DNA of 64,000 nucleotides from Microvelia longipes (GCA_018340805.1 JACMZG010000008.1:15445193-15509192); one strand, 5' to 3'. Counted from the stretch's first letter, positions 22,661-34,795 are shown. Made by a program: numbers and translations. The notes: generated from the letters alone by a model not told the origin.

Positions 22661-23498
22661 TAAAAATATAAAATTATTAAAAAAAATTAATCTGAGCTGA
22701 ATGTGACCTAGGACCATATGATTGTTGGATACTAGCTTTACTAAGTAACTCAGATAATAACTTTATCATCATATTATTTTCTTCTATAGCTTTTGTTATC
22801 AAGAGTAAACAACTTTTCTGGCGAGGTATTATTTTTCATTTTATCTATTTTTCTATTGTTCTATATTGTCTTTCTACTTAAAAAAAAACAATACCTATAT
22901 TTCTGTGTGTATTTTGATACTAATTTGATTCTAGATTGAAATGGTATACTTATAGCCAGGAATAAAGTTTACCAAGGTGCTCGAATGTGATAAAAATCTG
23001 TGGTTGTACGATCTAATTTAGTTTGTGTTTTATGTGGTTTTACTTTGTCTCTAAGATGAATACTATTGCTACATGCATGTATGTGTGGTTACTGTTGGGT
23101 ACAATTCATTTTGGAACTGTCCGGCTTAACCGCTATCAGTCCTAGTTCATAAGCTGTAATACATTAATTTAGCCCTAGAAACATCGTCTACAGTTAGTTT
23201 CCATTCCAATTTCATTTGATAAATCTTACTTTCCTGAAAATTGCTTTTGGTTTTATGCTTAAAATAAAACCAAATAGAATCTTAAATAATTTGAATGAAA
23301 TCAGTAGGTAAATGTAACCACGAAGATTATTAGGTTTAAGATTATAAGTTTTGGTACTTATACTGCCGTTTCTTTGTTTTTGTTAGAAAATTCTTCATTT
23401 ACTAGGACAAATGTTGTTTGGTATTTTTGTTTATTTTTTTGAACAAAATCATTTATCATTTACTTATTTTATTTATTTTATTTATCATTTACTTGGGC
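22661..23498. other. AT-rich stretch, nothing recognised
   Basis: No gene or repeat pair that I can support. Confidence 0.45.
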
Positions 23499-23531
23499 AA
23501 ATATTATATTTGCCCAAGTAATTATGATTAT
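23499..23531. repeat. Perfect 33-base palindrome
   Basis: TTACTTGGGCAAATAT, a central T, then the exact complement. Flanked by a degenerate TTTA repeat. Confidence 0.9.
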
Positions 23532-23611
23532 TGTTTCTTATATTTTTCTGATTGTCTCTGTTTGTGTCAAGAAGAATACTTTATATGATGAATTGAGCTG
23601 TGAAATGCTAT

Positions 23612-23870
23612 GATAAGAAGAAATAAAACTAATCAAGTTTTTCGTCTCTCCACTCATTATAATTACTAATAACAAAGCCGACTTTCAACTGTTGACGGTC
23701 AACATCAGTGCCGAAACTTGTCAAGTTTGTACCATTAGACTCAATGGTAGACTACTGATCTACTTTTTAATATTCAACGGCACTGATGATGACCGATATC
23801 GGTTAAAAGTCGGCTTTGTTATTAGTAAATCTAATGAGTGGAGAGATTCAGTTTTATTTCTTCTAAGAAA
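23612..23870. mobile_element. Fold-back MITE, about 255 bp
   Basis: Arms of about 95 bp: GAAGAAATAAAACT, TCTCTCCACTCATTA, TTACTAATAACAAAGCCGAC and ATCAGTGCCG are mirrored at the right. The centre holds a smaller ACCATT...AATGGT repeat. The frame of 68 codons through it is an artefact of the structure. No clear target duplication. Confidence 0.85.
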
Positions 23871-24148
23871 TTCTTTATTTTCTTACATAAAGAAATAAAG
23901 AAACTAAACTAATCATCGTTCTTCTTTTTTCTTTTTCTTCTTTACATACATTATGTTTAGTAGATTTCTTCGTCATTTGAGTTATAATAATATCCTTACT
24001 TTTGTTAACTAACCCCAATTAGGTTGTGTACGACCTGGTTTATGTCCCCAGTTCATTATTTACTAGAAAGTATAATAAAAGCATCGTTTACTGTCGTAAG
24101 GATTTTATGTATAACTACTAGTTATCTCCGAAATATGTTTAGTCTCTT

Positions 24149-24183
24149 CGCAGTTACATTATAGTTCATATAATGTAACTGCA
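24149..24183. repeat. Hairpin, 13-bp stem
   Basis: GCAGTTACATTAT pairs with ATAATGTAACTGC around AGTTCAT. Confidence 0.75.
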
Positions 24184-24546
24184 TTTTGGCCTTACTGGTT
24201 ATATGACTTATTAATAATATTGTATTAAGTCTTTAGGGAGTCGTTTGGCTAACACTATAGATAAGGCTGTCTATTATCTTTATATTTGTTAACACTGAGG
24301 CTTGAACTAGTGTTAACCTGATGACTCTCTCGAGGCTAGATTCCGATATAATCATTATAACATGGCAATATGGTTCATATGCACTTATATTACATTAAAT
24401 ATAACTTGCATAATGTTTATTAAAATTTAATATTTTAAAGTACACCCTACTCTTACTTTAGTCTGCCTAATATAATATTAATATAATACATGTAAACAGC
24501 ATATTTTCTTTTTCAAATCAAGAAGCATCGAAGTTTATATTAGGAA

Positions 24547-24549
<3 letters not shown>

Positions 24550-24591
<42 letters not shown>

Positions 24592-24613
24592 ATATATATA
24601 TATATATATATAA
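24550..24613. repeat. (AT)n microsatellite with TTA interruptions
   Basis: AT array with ATTATATATAAT interruptions that make it palindromic. Confidence 0.95.
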
Positions 24614-24830
24614 TATGCCCTTAAATGAACTATAGTACGAGGATTAACCTTTATTTATTCTCATAGTTTATCTTTAGCTTACTAAGTTTGAAGCGTTTTC
24701 TCTATCGAAAATTACTTTTCTTTGATGCCTATTTGTAACTGAGTATTTCTCTTCTCCACTCATTCTAATCTTTTTTACTTTATATTTTTAGTTTCTTCTT
24801 CCCTCAAACTGTTAATAAATACATTAAATA

Positions 24831-24965
24831 ATGTCTATGGTTGTTCCTAAAGACGCGGTTGTGGCTTCTTGTGCGGTTATAGACTCTGTTAGAGTTAACA
24901 ACATAATTTTATATTATTATGTTAGTAAGGAAGTGAGATATTTGAAAGTTCCTTATTATTGTTGA
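24831..24965 (+). CDS. Small 44-codon open frame, uncertain
   Basis: ATG to TGA: MSMVVPKDAVVASCAVIDS, then VRVNNIILYYY and so on. The first half is GC-richer and hydrophobic-valine-rich; the second half is AT-driven. No signal, domain or splice context supports it, and its length is within reach of chance. A GTAAGG at 24925-24930 could end it as a first exon. Confidence 0.12.
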   Translation: MSMVVPKDAVVASCAVIDSVRVNNIILYYYVSKEVRYLKVPYYC

Positions 24966-25543
24966 GTAACTTTATATTAAAGAACAAATTAATAAAATTA
25001 TAAGAAGAACATGAAAAACATGTGACATTTAACTTAAGAAACAATTAGTAATTAATTAGATATCTTTAGCAATAATTATGTAATCAAAATAAACATAGGT
25101 CTATGAATGGAAGGTATTGTTTTTATTTAAATTTTTTTTAACAATAGATGTCCTTTATATATCCACTCTATTTTACTTCTATTTTCTATTATTCTTATCA
25201 AGATGACGAGCTGTTTACAACTGATTATTATTTATGTTTGTATGAAAATTTAGTGTTTGGGTTTAATATTAAGTCACGTGCATCCTTTAAACTTAATATT
25301 TCCTTTGTATAACGTTTAAAAGATGAAAACATTTTTCTTTAATTTTATAGCTTGAATTCTGGACAATAGCTTGCTATGATTTGTCTTTACAATTAATTAA
25401 TTAACCCTTTATTACATTTATCTTCAATTAATTTTAATTTTTAAAATTTTTTTAGTTACTATTTTAAAATTTTAATTTTATTAAATCTTAATTTTTATTC
25501 CCTTTTAAATCATATTATATTATTTTATTTTTTTTTCCAATAG

Positions 25544-25628
25544 AGATGAATTGTATTGTACTGATGATTTTTTCTTCACTACTTTAGAAGATGGAGAAGA
25601 AGAGACAGATAGATTCTATTACATATAA
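25544..25628 (+). CDS. Candidate terminal exon with acidic tail, protein not recognised
   Basis: It follows a strong polypyrimidine tract (TTTTATTTTTTTTTCCAATAG). One base completes the previous codon, then 27 codons and TAA: DELYCTDDFFFTTLEDGEEE and TDRFYYI. The acidic, aromatic C-terminus is typical of a cytoplasmic tail, but I cannot name the family. It enters with one base, so the upstream exon must leave two. None was identified with confidence in 1-25543. An AATAAA is found near 25823. Confidence 0.5.
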
Positions 25629-26035
25629 GAGGAATTACTATAAAATACAAATACCTTTATTTACAAGGTTATAATAGTCGTGAACGCATTTATTTTTCAC
25701 CGAGTATTTTTTTTACCTAACATATTTTGCCTTGAAAAATATATGATGATCTTTCTATGTTCAACTAATTATAAAAGGGCTAAATAGATTGCATGTTGCA
25801 TGCTATATACATTTTAACGACTTAATAAATAAACTACTTCTTTAACTTACTGACATTTATTTAAACTTAATATTATAATTGCCTTAGCTCCAGGTACAAA
25901 GTCTTATTTATCATAGGTATACTGATATAATTAAAAGACTATTAGCAATTAGGAAAAGTGCTAAAGATTAAAGATGAAATTAAAGCTTACTTTAATCTCT
26001 TTTTCTGTCTCGCACATACATATATACATACATAC
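25629..26035. other. Probable 3' UTR and AT-rich sequence
   Basis: Follows the stop of the 25544 exon; no repeat recognised. AATAAATAAA near 25823 could serve polyadenylation. Confidence 0.3.
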
Positions 26036-26036
26036 T

Positions 26037-26112
<76 letters not shown>

Positions 26113-26113
26113 A
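26036..26113. repeat. (AT)n microsatellite
   Basis: Long AT array with one AATA interruption. Confidence 0.97.
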
Positions 26114-27440
26114 TTGCTTAAAATAATTGCTAAAGTGACTAAGTACGTTACGGAGGCGTTGAAACTAATTTATATGTGTACGAGGTGTGGCATTGAAATG
26201 GATTGACCATAATCTATTGCAAGACCCATACACTGGAATAAAACAGTACCAGAGTATTAAAACCGTATGCAAGAGCCACTTCCTCAGAGCGATGAGTACC
26301 TAGTAGGGTGTGTACCTACTATATTGTATAATACAAATTTTATTTATATATTAATATTATAAAATTCCAACCCACTCAAAAGAAAAAGTTATTTTATTTC
26401 TTCGATGATATAATAAATGTATGTATTAAAGATAATAATTTTTATGTCTATTTATGTTTATTGTTGATAATGAACTGCGATATTGAATAATTTAAAAAAT
26501 GTTTGGATCCAAAAAAAATGTTAAACACGAAATATGCGTATTTAATTATGTTTCATGTAAATGACTGTTATTCATGAATTATTGTTTTTTGTACTACGTT
26601 TTCATTATTAAAGTGAAACTAGAAAGGGGATGAGTACTGTGGGAGGTGGGTATTTGAAAACATCTTCTATTCAATCATATCTGATTTAGGGTCAAAGTGT
26701 TGTTGAAAATTATGTTTAATTTTATTCTTTGACTTTGCTTTAGACCAATCAGTGTAAATTGTAAAAAAAACTTTTTAGTTAAAAGAAAAAAGAAAGAGTA
26801 ATGTATCTCCGGGGAAATGTAGTCATTAAAACAAAAATCCTTTGTATGCCTCAACTGATTTGTAGAGTCTTCATTCAGTAGACTGTCAAAAGAAAAATGT
26901 TCCATTCATTTGAGAATTTTTAAGCAATATTTCAAATGTTTGCTTATGAAAAATAATGAGTTAGCTATTAGTTTTTGTGATCTAAATAACTCACAAGTCT
27001 TGATACACGTTCGCTAACATATTAAATAAATCGCATAGCCTTCAAACTTCAAAAAAAATTTCTTTACCTTTTTTAAAAGCAAAGAATAAATCCTGACAAA
27101 AATCTTTTAAGTGAACTTTTAACTTTATTTTATTTACACCACCAATTCACGTAACCAAAAGTATACTTTTAAAACCTTGAAGTTACGAAAAAAATATTAA
27201 TAATTTAATAAATAAAATGAAAAACAAAATAAATTGGAAAAGTGTAAAGAAAAATAAAAATGAAGCGATTTAACGTTAGACATTGTAAATCAGATCACTT
27301 ATAAATTTATCTTCATAAAAATAATTGTAATACCTATATAAGACAAAAATAAATAAGTTTATGTATAATAAGGAAATAAGGAAGAAGCAAGTAAATGTTA
27401 ATAAATATTTATAAAATATCAAAGAAGAAAATAAGAAAAA
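26114..27440. other. AT-rich stretch, no supported gene
   Basis: A 76-codon frame at 26675-26905 (minus) lacks any recognisable feature. The part 27250-27446 would be the 3' UTR of the next exon. Confidence 0.4.
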
Positions 27441-27446
27441 GTGAAG

Positions 27447-27561
27447 TTATTTTTTCTTTTTATCCTTACTTTTTGATTTTATCCTTGGTTGGAATTTGTT
27501 TAGTTGATTAGAGTCCTTGGCCCCTGAGGACTGAGTATCCTTCTCCTCAGAGAATCCTATC
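27447..27561 (-). CDS. Terminal exon with lysine-rich tail, minus-strand gene
   Basis: After ATTTTTGCAG the exon gives one base to a split codon and then 37 codons to TAA: IGFSEEKDTQSSGAK, DSNQLNKFQPRIK, SKSKDKKKK. It is strongly hydrophilic and GC-richer than the flanks. Its first base G fits an upstream exon leaving AG, making AGG (Arg): the exon at 33488-33527 does, and so does the one at 43572-43727. The basic tail resembles nuclear or matrix-binding C-termini, but no family is recognised. Confidence 0.6.
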
Positions 27562-28089
27562 CTGCAAATTTTTACATCTCGTATTAAGAACCAGTTTCTA
27601 GAATTTTTTTCGTATTTAATCTTATTTCCATTTTGTAAATACTAAATCTAGATAAAAATTTTAAATCAGGTATTTTCATTCAAGTTATTTGTATATTCAT
27701 ATTGGATTGAATACATTTATATTTAATTTTTTTTTTAAATTCATTGATTCTTTTGTTTTATGAATATGTTAAAAAGGTTACTGTGTCAAAGGCCAATATA
27801 CTCAGATTTATAGTCTTACTTATTTTATTTAAATTAATCAATCGAAAAAGTAAGTTTTGCTGTCTATACTTAATATTTCTAATGTATGAACTAATCATCT
27901 TCGAACTGCGAATTTTTGTGTAATATGTCATTAACTTATATTTTTCAATTACGTTAGGTTGTGTTCAAGGTCAAGAAATGACTCACTATTCTCATTTCTT
28001 TGTTAGTTCTTTTTGTTTTTCATATTTAAACCTAATTGTTTTCTTTGAAGTGATTATCTTTCTAAAAAATCATAGGTTTTCCTACGCAG

Positions 28090-28160
28090 AACCGGTGCCG
28101 AAAATATCCTGTGGTCAGGAAGTCCTCGATGAATTATTAAGATTGAATTACAGCGCCTGA
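28090..28160 (+). CDS. Candidate terminal exon, protein not recognised
   Basis: After GTTTTCCTACGCAG the plus strand reads two bases and then PVPKISCGQEVLDELLRLNY, SA, stop. It is amphipathic with a helical LDELLRL part. It needs an upstream exon leaving one base. It lies inside the 5.9-kb gap between the two minus-strand exons at 27561 and 33488, so if both calls hold, two genes overlap on opposite strands. On the minus strand the same block also has an ACCACAG/GTAGG pair, which lowers confidence. Confidence 0.35.
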
Positions 28161-28689
28161 GTCATAAATGTTTCTAGCTATTATTGTATCATTATATAAA
28201 TGTGAGATATAAATTAGTTTTTTTGGGTATGATCTATTCTTTGAAAAGAGAGAAAAGAAATATGGTTGGAACAAAAATCTTTGAAGACCCTAAATAATTT
28301 TAATATTTATTTCATATTACTGTCCTAAATATTTATAAAGTTATGAAACCCTAAGAGCATTTACAATTGTTTGTAGTATGAATATTATAAATAAATTAGT
28401 TAAATTTTTAGTTTAAATCATCTTACTAAAATCTACCATATTTCATCTTGTGCATTTTAAGCCTCTTTATGGCTCATACAAAGCACATATTTTTAAAAAA
28501 TATGTCATAACAATTACATAGTCTTTCCTTTGTGAGTTTTAATGTTAATCTGGAAAAGTAATGTACTTATAAAAGCTATATTTTATATCATAATAATAAT
28601 ATTCTTGGGCAAAATAAACCAGAGTATGAAATAGGTCACTGCTACTACTTTGCTCTATTACAAAATTTATTATTTATAGCCACATTGCA
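28161..28689. other. Probable 3' UTR or AT-rich spacer
   Basis: AT-rich; AATAAA words near 28390. No repeats recognised. Confidence 0.3.
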
Positions 28690-28926
28690 TTTTGTATTTG
28701 AGACCAAGTAAACATTTTTACATTTAATTTTGTATTAGCCCCTAAACCTTTTAACGTAACACAGTATATTTTTGTATATTGAGACCAAGTAAACATTTTA
28801 CATTAATTTTGTATTGGCCCCTAAAACCTTTTAACGTAACACAGTATATTTTGTATATTGAGACCAGTAACATTTTACATTTAATTTTGTATTGGCCCCT
28901 AAAACCTTTTAAACGTTTTGCCGGTA
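28690..28926 (+). repeat. 80-bp satellite, left part, about 3 units
   Basis: Unit of 80 bp: TATATTTTGTATATTGAGAC, CAAGTAAACATTTTACATTT, AATTTTGTATTGGCCCCTAA, AACCTTTTAACGTAACACAG. The array stops at 28926 and resumes at about 31163. Confidence 0.92.
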
Positions 28927-31162
28927 TATTTTTGAACGAACGTAAGTGAGTTCTTACATTTCAGAAGATTGGGACGGCGCGTATGTTTGTTTGTTTGTTT
29001 GTATGTTTGTGTGTTTGTTTGTACGTTCGCGATAACTGCCGTAAAAATTAAACCGATTTTAATAAAATTTTTATACAGGTTAAACTAATTATGTGTCAGA
29101 GCTGTATAGTTTTTGGTAATTTCCCGAAAAATATTTTCAAAATGGCAGCCAATATGGCGGACCGGATAAAAAAAAATTTTGAGCGAAAACATTGTGTTGC
29201 ATATCGTTTTAAAAGCTCTTAAAGAGTAGAAAAAGAAAATATATGTTTTCATGGTCAACATTTTAAAATTTTTTGAAATAATTTAAAATGGCGGCCTTAA
29301 AAAAATGGAATGAACTCAAATAATTTAAAATTAAAGGAATAACTCAAGTGATATATCGTTGTAAAGCCTCTTGATTAGATAGAACTAAAAAATTGTTATA
29401 TACAAAATTCCGAAAAAATTCAACATGTCGGCCATAATTTAATATATAAAATTATTTTTTACTAATTTTAAAGAATTTAACAAGATAAAGATCTATTTTA
29501 ATATACTTTTACACTTTTATACAAGTAATCAATTAACAATCTATAGTGTCAGAGCTGTATATTTTTGGTAATTATTTCCGAAAAAATATTTTCAAAATGG
29601 CGGCCAATATGCGGACCGGATAAAAAATTTTTGACGCAAAAAAACGTGTTGTATAATCGTTTAAAAGCCTCTTAAAGAGTAAGAAAAGATAAATATTTTT
29701 CATGGTCAAGATTTCAAATTTTTTTAATAATTTAAAATGCGGGCTAAAAATAATAAACTCAAAAAATTAAAATGTAAAGGCGAGCCTTTTTCCCTATTAT
29801 GTATTATATAACATAACAATCACGCGAGCATGAAGCGAGCCTTTTTTGACTATGCGAGGCTTTCAAATATTTTAAGCAAACTCATTAGCGAATATTAAAT
29901 ATACACAATCAGCGAGCGAAGCGAGCCTTCTTTATACAACCTATTTATTATTAGTATTAATATATATACGTATACATCGCCTCAAGCGAGCCTTATTAAC
30001 TATGCATTATTATATATATATCTCGAATCTAGCGAGCGACAGCGAGCCTTTTTAACAATAACAATTTTATTATAAATATAAGCAACAGCATATCATAGCC
30101 AAAGCGAGCCATCTTTACTATATTAAAATGTAAACCTACACAATCTAGCAAGCGAAGCGAGCCCTTTTTTAATACCCGTCTATTATTAAATAAGCATGCT
30201 CACTCTAGCGAGCGAAGCGAGCCTTCTTTACTATATATTATTATAAATATACCGCAATCTAGCGAGCGAAGCCGAGCCTTTTTTACAATGCATTAATATA
30301 AATCTACACAATCTAGCGACGAAGCGAGCCTTTTTTACAATATTTAATTATAAATATAAGCAATCTAGCGAGCGAAGCGAGCCTTCTTTTACTATGCATG
30401 AATATAAATCTACGCAATCTTGCGAGCGAAACGAGCCTTCTTTTCTATTTATTATTAAAATATAACGCAATCAAGCGAGCGAAGCGAGCCTTTTTTTACT
30501 ATGCATTAAAATAAATCTACGCAATCTAGCGAGCGAAGCGAGCCTTTTTTACAAATATATTATTAATAAATATAAGCAACTAGCGAGCGAACCGAGCCTA
30601 TTTTTAAACTTTGTATTATTATAAATATAAAGGATCTAGCGAGCGAAGCGAGCCTTTTATACTATGCAATAATATAAATATACGCAATTTAGCGAGCGAA
30701 GCGAGCCTTTTATAAGAAGTATCATTATAATCATATATATTTGTATCATTATAAATATACACAATTAGCGAGCGAAGCGAGCCTTTTTTTACTATGCATT
30801 AATATAAATCTACGCAATTTAGCGACGAAGCGAGCCTCTTTTGCAATATATTTTATTATAAATATAAGTAATCTAGCGAGCGAAAGCGAGCCTATTTTTT
30901 ACTTTGTATTATTTTAAATAATACATATTTTATAACTCATATTATAATTACTTATATTATAAATATGAGCAATCTAGCGAGCGAAGCCAGCCTTTTTACT
31001 ATGTAAATGTTAAAGATACCTAAACTAGCAAGCGAAGCGAGCCTTTTTGAGTTTATAGTGTAAAAATAGTATAACATCCGAATGCTTTGATAAACTCATT
31101 TCGCTTGCTTTAAATAAATATTTTTTTATTATTCTTTGATGTGATTCTTGATGCACGCATTA
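28927..31162. mobile_element. 2.2-kb insertion splitting the 80-bp satellite
   Basis: The satellite breaks in the word TATTTTTG|TATATTGAGACC and continues on the far side in register, so the block between is an insertion. It starts GAACGAACGTAAGTGAGTTC, then has a TTTG repeat, then two direct copies of a 210-bp segment containing AAAATGGCGGCCAATATG (29095-29300 and 29545-29760), then the roughly 60-bp minisatellite, and ends near GCATTACTAG. No coding frame and no clear terminal repeats. A Helitron-type non-autonomous element is possible because of the CTAG end, but the 5' TC is not seen. Confidence 0.7.
29778..31050 (+). repeat. Minisatellite of GCGAGCGAAGCGAGCC units, about 21 copies
   Basis: Each unit of about 55-60 bp has the GC-rich core TAGCGAGCGAAGCGAGCC, a T-run and an AT-rich spacer. 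Two spacer types largely alternate, one with TATGCATTAATATAAATCTA and one with TATTATAAATATAAGCAA, giving a dimeric repeat of about 117 bp. The core is the same word that marks dispersed family A. Confidence 0.9.
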
Positions 31163-32220
31163 CTAGTGTATATTGAGACCAAGTAAACATTTTACATTTA
31201 ATTTTGTATTTGGCCCCTAAAACCTTTAACGTAACACAGTATATTTTGTATATTGAGACCAAGTAAACTTTTACTGTTAATTTTGTATGCCCTAAAACCT
31301 TTTAACGTAACACAGTATAGGTTTGTATATTGAGACCAAGTAAACATTTTAATATTTAATTTTGTATTGGCCCCTAAAACTTTTTAACGTAACACAGTAT
31401 ATTTTGTATATTGAGACCAAGTAAACTTTTTACTGTTAATTTTGTATTGCCCCTAAACTTTTAACGTAACACAGTATTTTGTATATGTAAACATTTTATA
31501 TTTAATTTTGTATTGGCCCCTAACCTTTTAAACGTTTTGCCGTATATTTTGTATATTGAGACCAAGTAAACACTTAAAGTTAATTTTGTATTGGCCCCTA
31601 AAACCTTTTAACGTGTCACAGTATATTTTGTATATTGAGAACAAGTAAACATTTTACATTTAATTTTGTATTAGCCCTAAACCTTTTAAACGTTTTGCCG
31701 TATATTTTGTATATTGAGACCAAGTAAACATTTTACATTTAATTTTGTATTAGCCCCCTAAAACCTTTTAACGTAACACAGTATATTTTGTATATTGAGA
31801 CCAAGTAAACTTTTACTGTTAATTTTGTATTGGCCCTAAAACCTTTTAACGAAACACAGGTATATTTTGTATATTGACACCAAGTAAACTTTTTTACAGT
31901 TGATTTTGTATTAGCCCCTAAACCTTTTAACGTAACACAGTCTATTTTGTATATTGACACCAAGTAAACTTTTTACTGTTAATTTTGTATTATAAAACCT
32001 TTTTAACGTAATATTGACACAAGTAAACTTTTTACTGTTAATTTTGTATTAGTAGTACCAGTAACACTTTACAGTTAATTTTGTATTGGCCTCTAAAACC
32101 TTTTAACGTGTCACAGTATATTTTGTATATATTGACACCAAGTAAACATTTTACAGTTTATTTTGTATTAGCCCCTAAAACCTTTTAAAAGTGTCGCCGT
32201 ATATTTTGTGTATTAAGAGC
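31163..32220 (+). repeat. 80-bp satellite, right part, about 13 units
   Basis: Same unit as 28690-28926, with units varying by small deletions and two ending types: ...AACGTAACACAG and ...AACGTTTTGCCG. Frames through it are artefacts. Confidence 0.92.
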
Positions 32221-32857
32221 AAGTTATGATATCTCTTGCTCTGTCTCTTGAATTAGTTTTGTAATGACCTCTGAAACTGTATTAAGAGAGCACGATATAT
32301 TTTAGAAAACTCATCTAACTTAGTATTGTATTCGCTTCTAGAACTTTATATTAATCCAACATATTTTTTATTTAGAGGTTAAGTAAAACTTTCCAAATTA
32401 ACTTTTATTAGCCTTGCTTACCTGTTTCAATATTTTATTTTTCGTATTTCTCATTGGTCAGAGTTAGTATTTCATCAACTTCACACGGTTGTCATAGCGC
32501 ATTGTTGTCAAAGGTTTTATCTCTCTAATTACTAATATTATCTAATATTTCATCATTTATTATTAGTTTTATTAATTATTCTTCTTTATGGATATTTTTT
32601 TCGCATGATGATTATGAAATTCCTTTAGTATCACTGTCCTTACTGACAGATAGGAGTTCCTTTCTGTCCCTTATGACTTCAAATCTTTTATATTTAATTC
32701 ATAAAAGAAAACTATATATTCTTTATGAATATTCGGTTTTATCACAGATCACAAATAATTTTTTTCTATTTTATTTCAAGAATGACAAAATAGTTTTTTA
32801 TCCTTTTATTACTTCTCATTATTTAAATTTATCTCGCCATACTTTCATACACACAAA

Positions 32858-32859
<2 letters not shown>
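32221..32859. other. AT-rich stretch, nothing recognised
   Basis: The first 150 bp look like decayed satellite (GAACTTTATATTAATCC); the rest is plain AT-rich. Confidence 0.4.

Positions 32860-32944
<85 letters not shown>
32860..32944. repeat. (AT)n microsatellite
   Basis: About 42 AT units. Confidence 0.97.
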
Positions 32945-32948
<4 letters not shown>

Positions 32949-33045
32949 CTTGATCAGGGAGTACCCGCCTTCATACCCTAGTCCTCCCCCTCTCCATGAC
33001 CCCAAATCATAAGTTCATTTTTCTTTAAAATTCGCTAAAATTGAG
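32945..33045 (+). repeat. Family D copy after (AT)n
   Basis: CATACTTGATCAGGGAGTAC, a C-rich middle, then AAAATTCGCTAAAA. Confidence 0.6.
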
Positions 33046-33487
33046 ACCATCCTGCTTTCCTTACTTATTTTTTGTACAAACTTACTCATCAGCGTAATTT
33101 TTAATGGAAATTTACTAAAGTACAATACTAATATTTTAATCGAAAAATTCTTATCTTAATTTTTTCAAAAAGACAAGATTTTATTATCTATCTTGTTGAA
33201 AATTTGCAAACATTATAATATGTAGCTTATAGACATTACAACACGAAATTAAAAGAATCTTTATTGAAATTTTTTTTTATACGCATAATAATAGTTATTT
33301 ATACTCACCCGTAGTTCTTTGCTTATTAACATATAAATTATTCTTTCAACTCTATTGTATGAGCCATACATAAATTGATAAATAATTATAAATCTAATCG
33401 ATTATATCCATACCATTCTTTTTTTAATAAAATTTATTAATCTTTATGAAATAATACATGTATATAATTTGTTTATATAATTCTTAC
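33046..33487. other. AT-rich stretch, nothing recognised
   Basis: No supported feature. Confidence 0.4.
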
Positions 33488-33527
33488 CTGACCATGCTAG
33501 AGTCCAGTACTATTACTCCAATGTTAC
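33488..33527 (-). CDS. 40-base internal exon, minus-strand gene
   Basis: Acceptor TAATAATTATACAG and a consensus donor CAG|GTAAGAA. Two bases complete a codon, then NIGVIVLDSSMV, and AG is left over. AG plus the G that opens the 27561 exon gives an arginine codon and an open frame to the stop. Upstream, a donor GAG|GTAAAG inside the secreted-protein exon (40127/40126) would leave one base, G, which fits the GT that opens this exon (Gly). Exon size is small and the acceptor tract is weak, so the linkage is a hypothesis. Confidence 0.4.
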
Positions 33528-34516
33528 CTGTATAATTATTAAAACAGGTTGTCTCTGAATGATGAGCAGGTAAATGCAGGTAGAACCCATTATCTCATGT
33601 CAAGGTCGTATACTGAGTGCCTGGACTTGTTCTCTTGGTTTTTGTGTAATTAGTCGTTTAGAAACAGGTATTTTAAATCATCTTTTTGCTAATTGTTTAA
33701 ATTTTCTATCAAAAAGAGAGTAACTTATTCTATTTTAAGTTATTATTCCCTTTTAACATATATGATGGTTTAAAATTGAATCATGTTAAATTAAAAATTA
33801 AATTTTTCCTTGAGAAAAGAAAAAAGTTTACTTTTCTTTCTTTTGTAGAAGAAAGAAAGTGATGCCTAGCATGTCGAATAAAGGAAACCTTTACATTTAA
33901 TTGAATTAGGTGTTTGTTCATATAAACTCGCGAAACATTATATTACAATTCTGTTTATTCAATTGTACATCAATATTTAAAAGATTTATTTCTTTTCAGT
34001 AATTATGATAAAAAATAATGATATTTTGAAGCTGCCTAGTTCGCTCTTTTGAACAAGATATTACGAGGATATTACATAAACTTTTTATTTTATAGATTTT
34101 TTTAAAACACAAACGAATGACTTGCGGTATTTAAGGAAAAAGTTAACTTGCTTCTTAAGTAGCTATATCATTTTCATTAAATTGTTGCCTAAGATAATAG
34201 TATAACCTCCGAATACCGTCCTGTAAATATTATAGAGTACATTAAATTGAATCTCATTTGTATAAAAATATATACATATTTTTATACTTGAGCTTTTTGT
34301 TTTAAAAAATCTGCTACGGGGATCTTACTCGCTTCTTTCTTCCAAAGAATCACCCAAAGCTTTAGGTAGCATTACTTCGGTCTCGCTACGCTCCACCTCA
34401 GAATAAAATGGTGATTCTGAGTGTTTTGGCTTCGGATTTGCTTTGTTCTTCTTTAGACTGTCATGGTTGTATATAGTACATAGCGCAACTGTAAAAAATG
34501 CATTATTTTATATTAT
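33528..34516. other. AT-rich stretch with a small inverted repeat
   Basis: AGAATCACC (34347-34355) is mirrored by GGTGATTCT (34410-34418) around a CTCGCTACGCTCC motif, a likely decayed mobile element. No gene seen. Confidence 0.4.
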
Positions 34517-34560
34517 TATATATACATATTTATACATATATATACATATATTATATATAT

Positions 34561-34605
<45 letters not shown>

Positions 34606-34634
34606 ACATACATATATACATATATATATATATA

Positions 34635-34671
<37 letters not shown>
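34517..34671. repeat. Compound AT / TATACA microsatellite
   Basis: Arrays of AT with TATACATA interruptions. Confidence 0.95.
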
Positions 34672-34675
<4 letters not shown>

Positions 34676-34795
34676 TTGTAAATTTATTCTGACACATCAG
34701 GAAGCGAAATGGAGGCGGCTTTTCGATCCTAACGTCATCTAAACAACCTCTTAAATAAGTCATTTTCCTGATGAAATTTTGCTAAAATATTATTA
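34672..34795 (+). repeat. Family D copy after (AT)n
   Basis: TCAGGAAGCGAAATGGAGG, CTAAACAACCTC, then GTCATTTTCCTGATGAAATT and TTGCTAAAA match the copy at 7653-7785. Confidence 0.65.

Noticed and set aside
23692..23898. 68-codon plus-strand frame
   Set aside because: Covers the fold-back MITE.
31739..31963. 74-codon minus-strand frame
   Set aside because: Runs through the 80-bp satellite and repeats with it.
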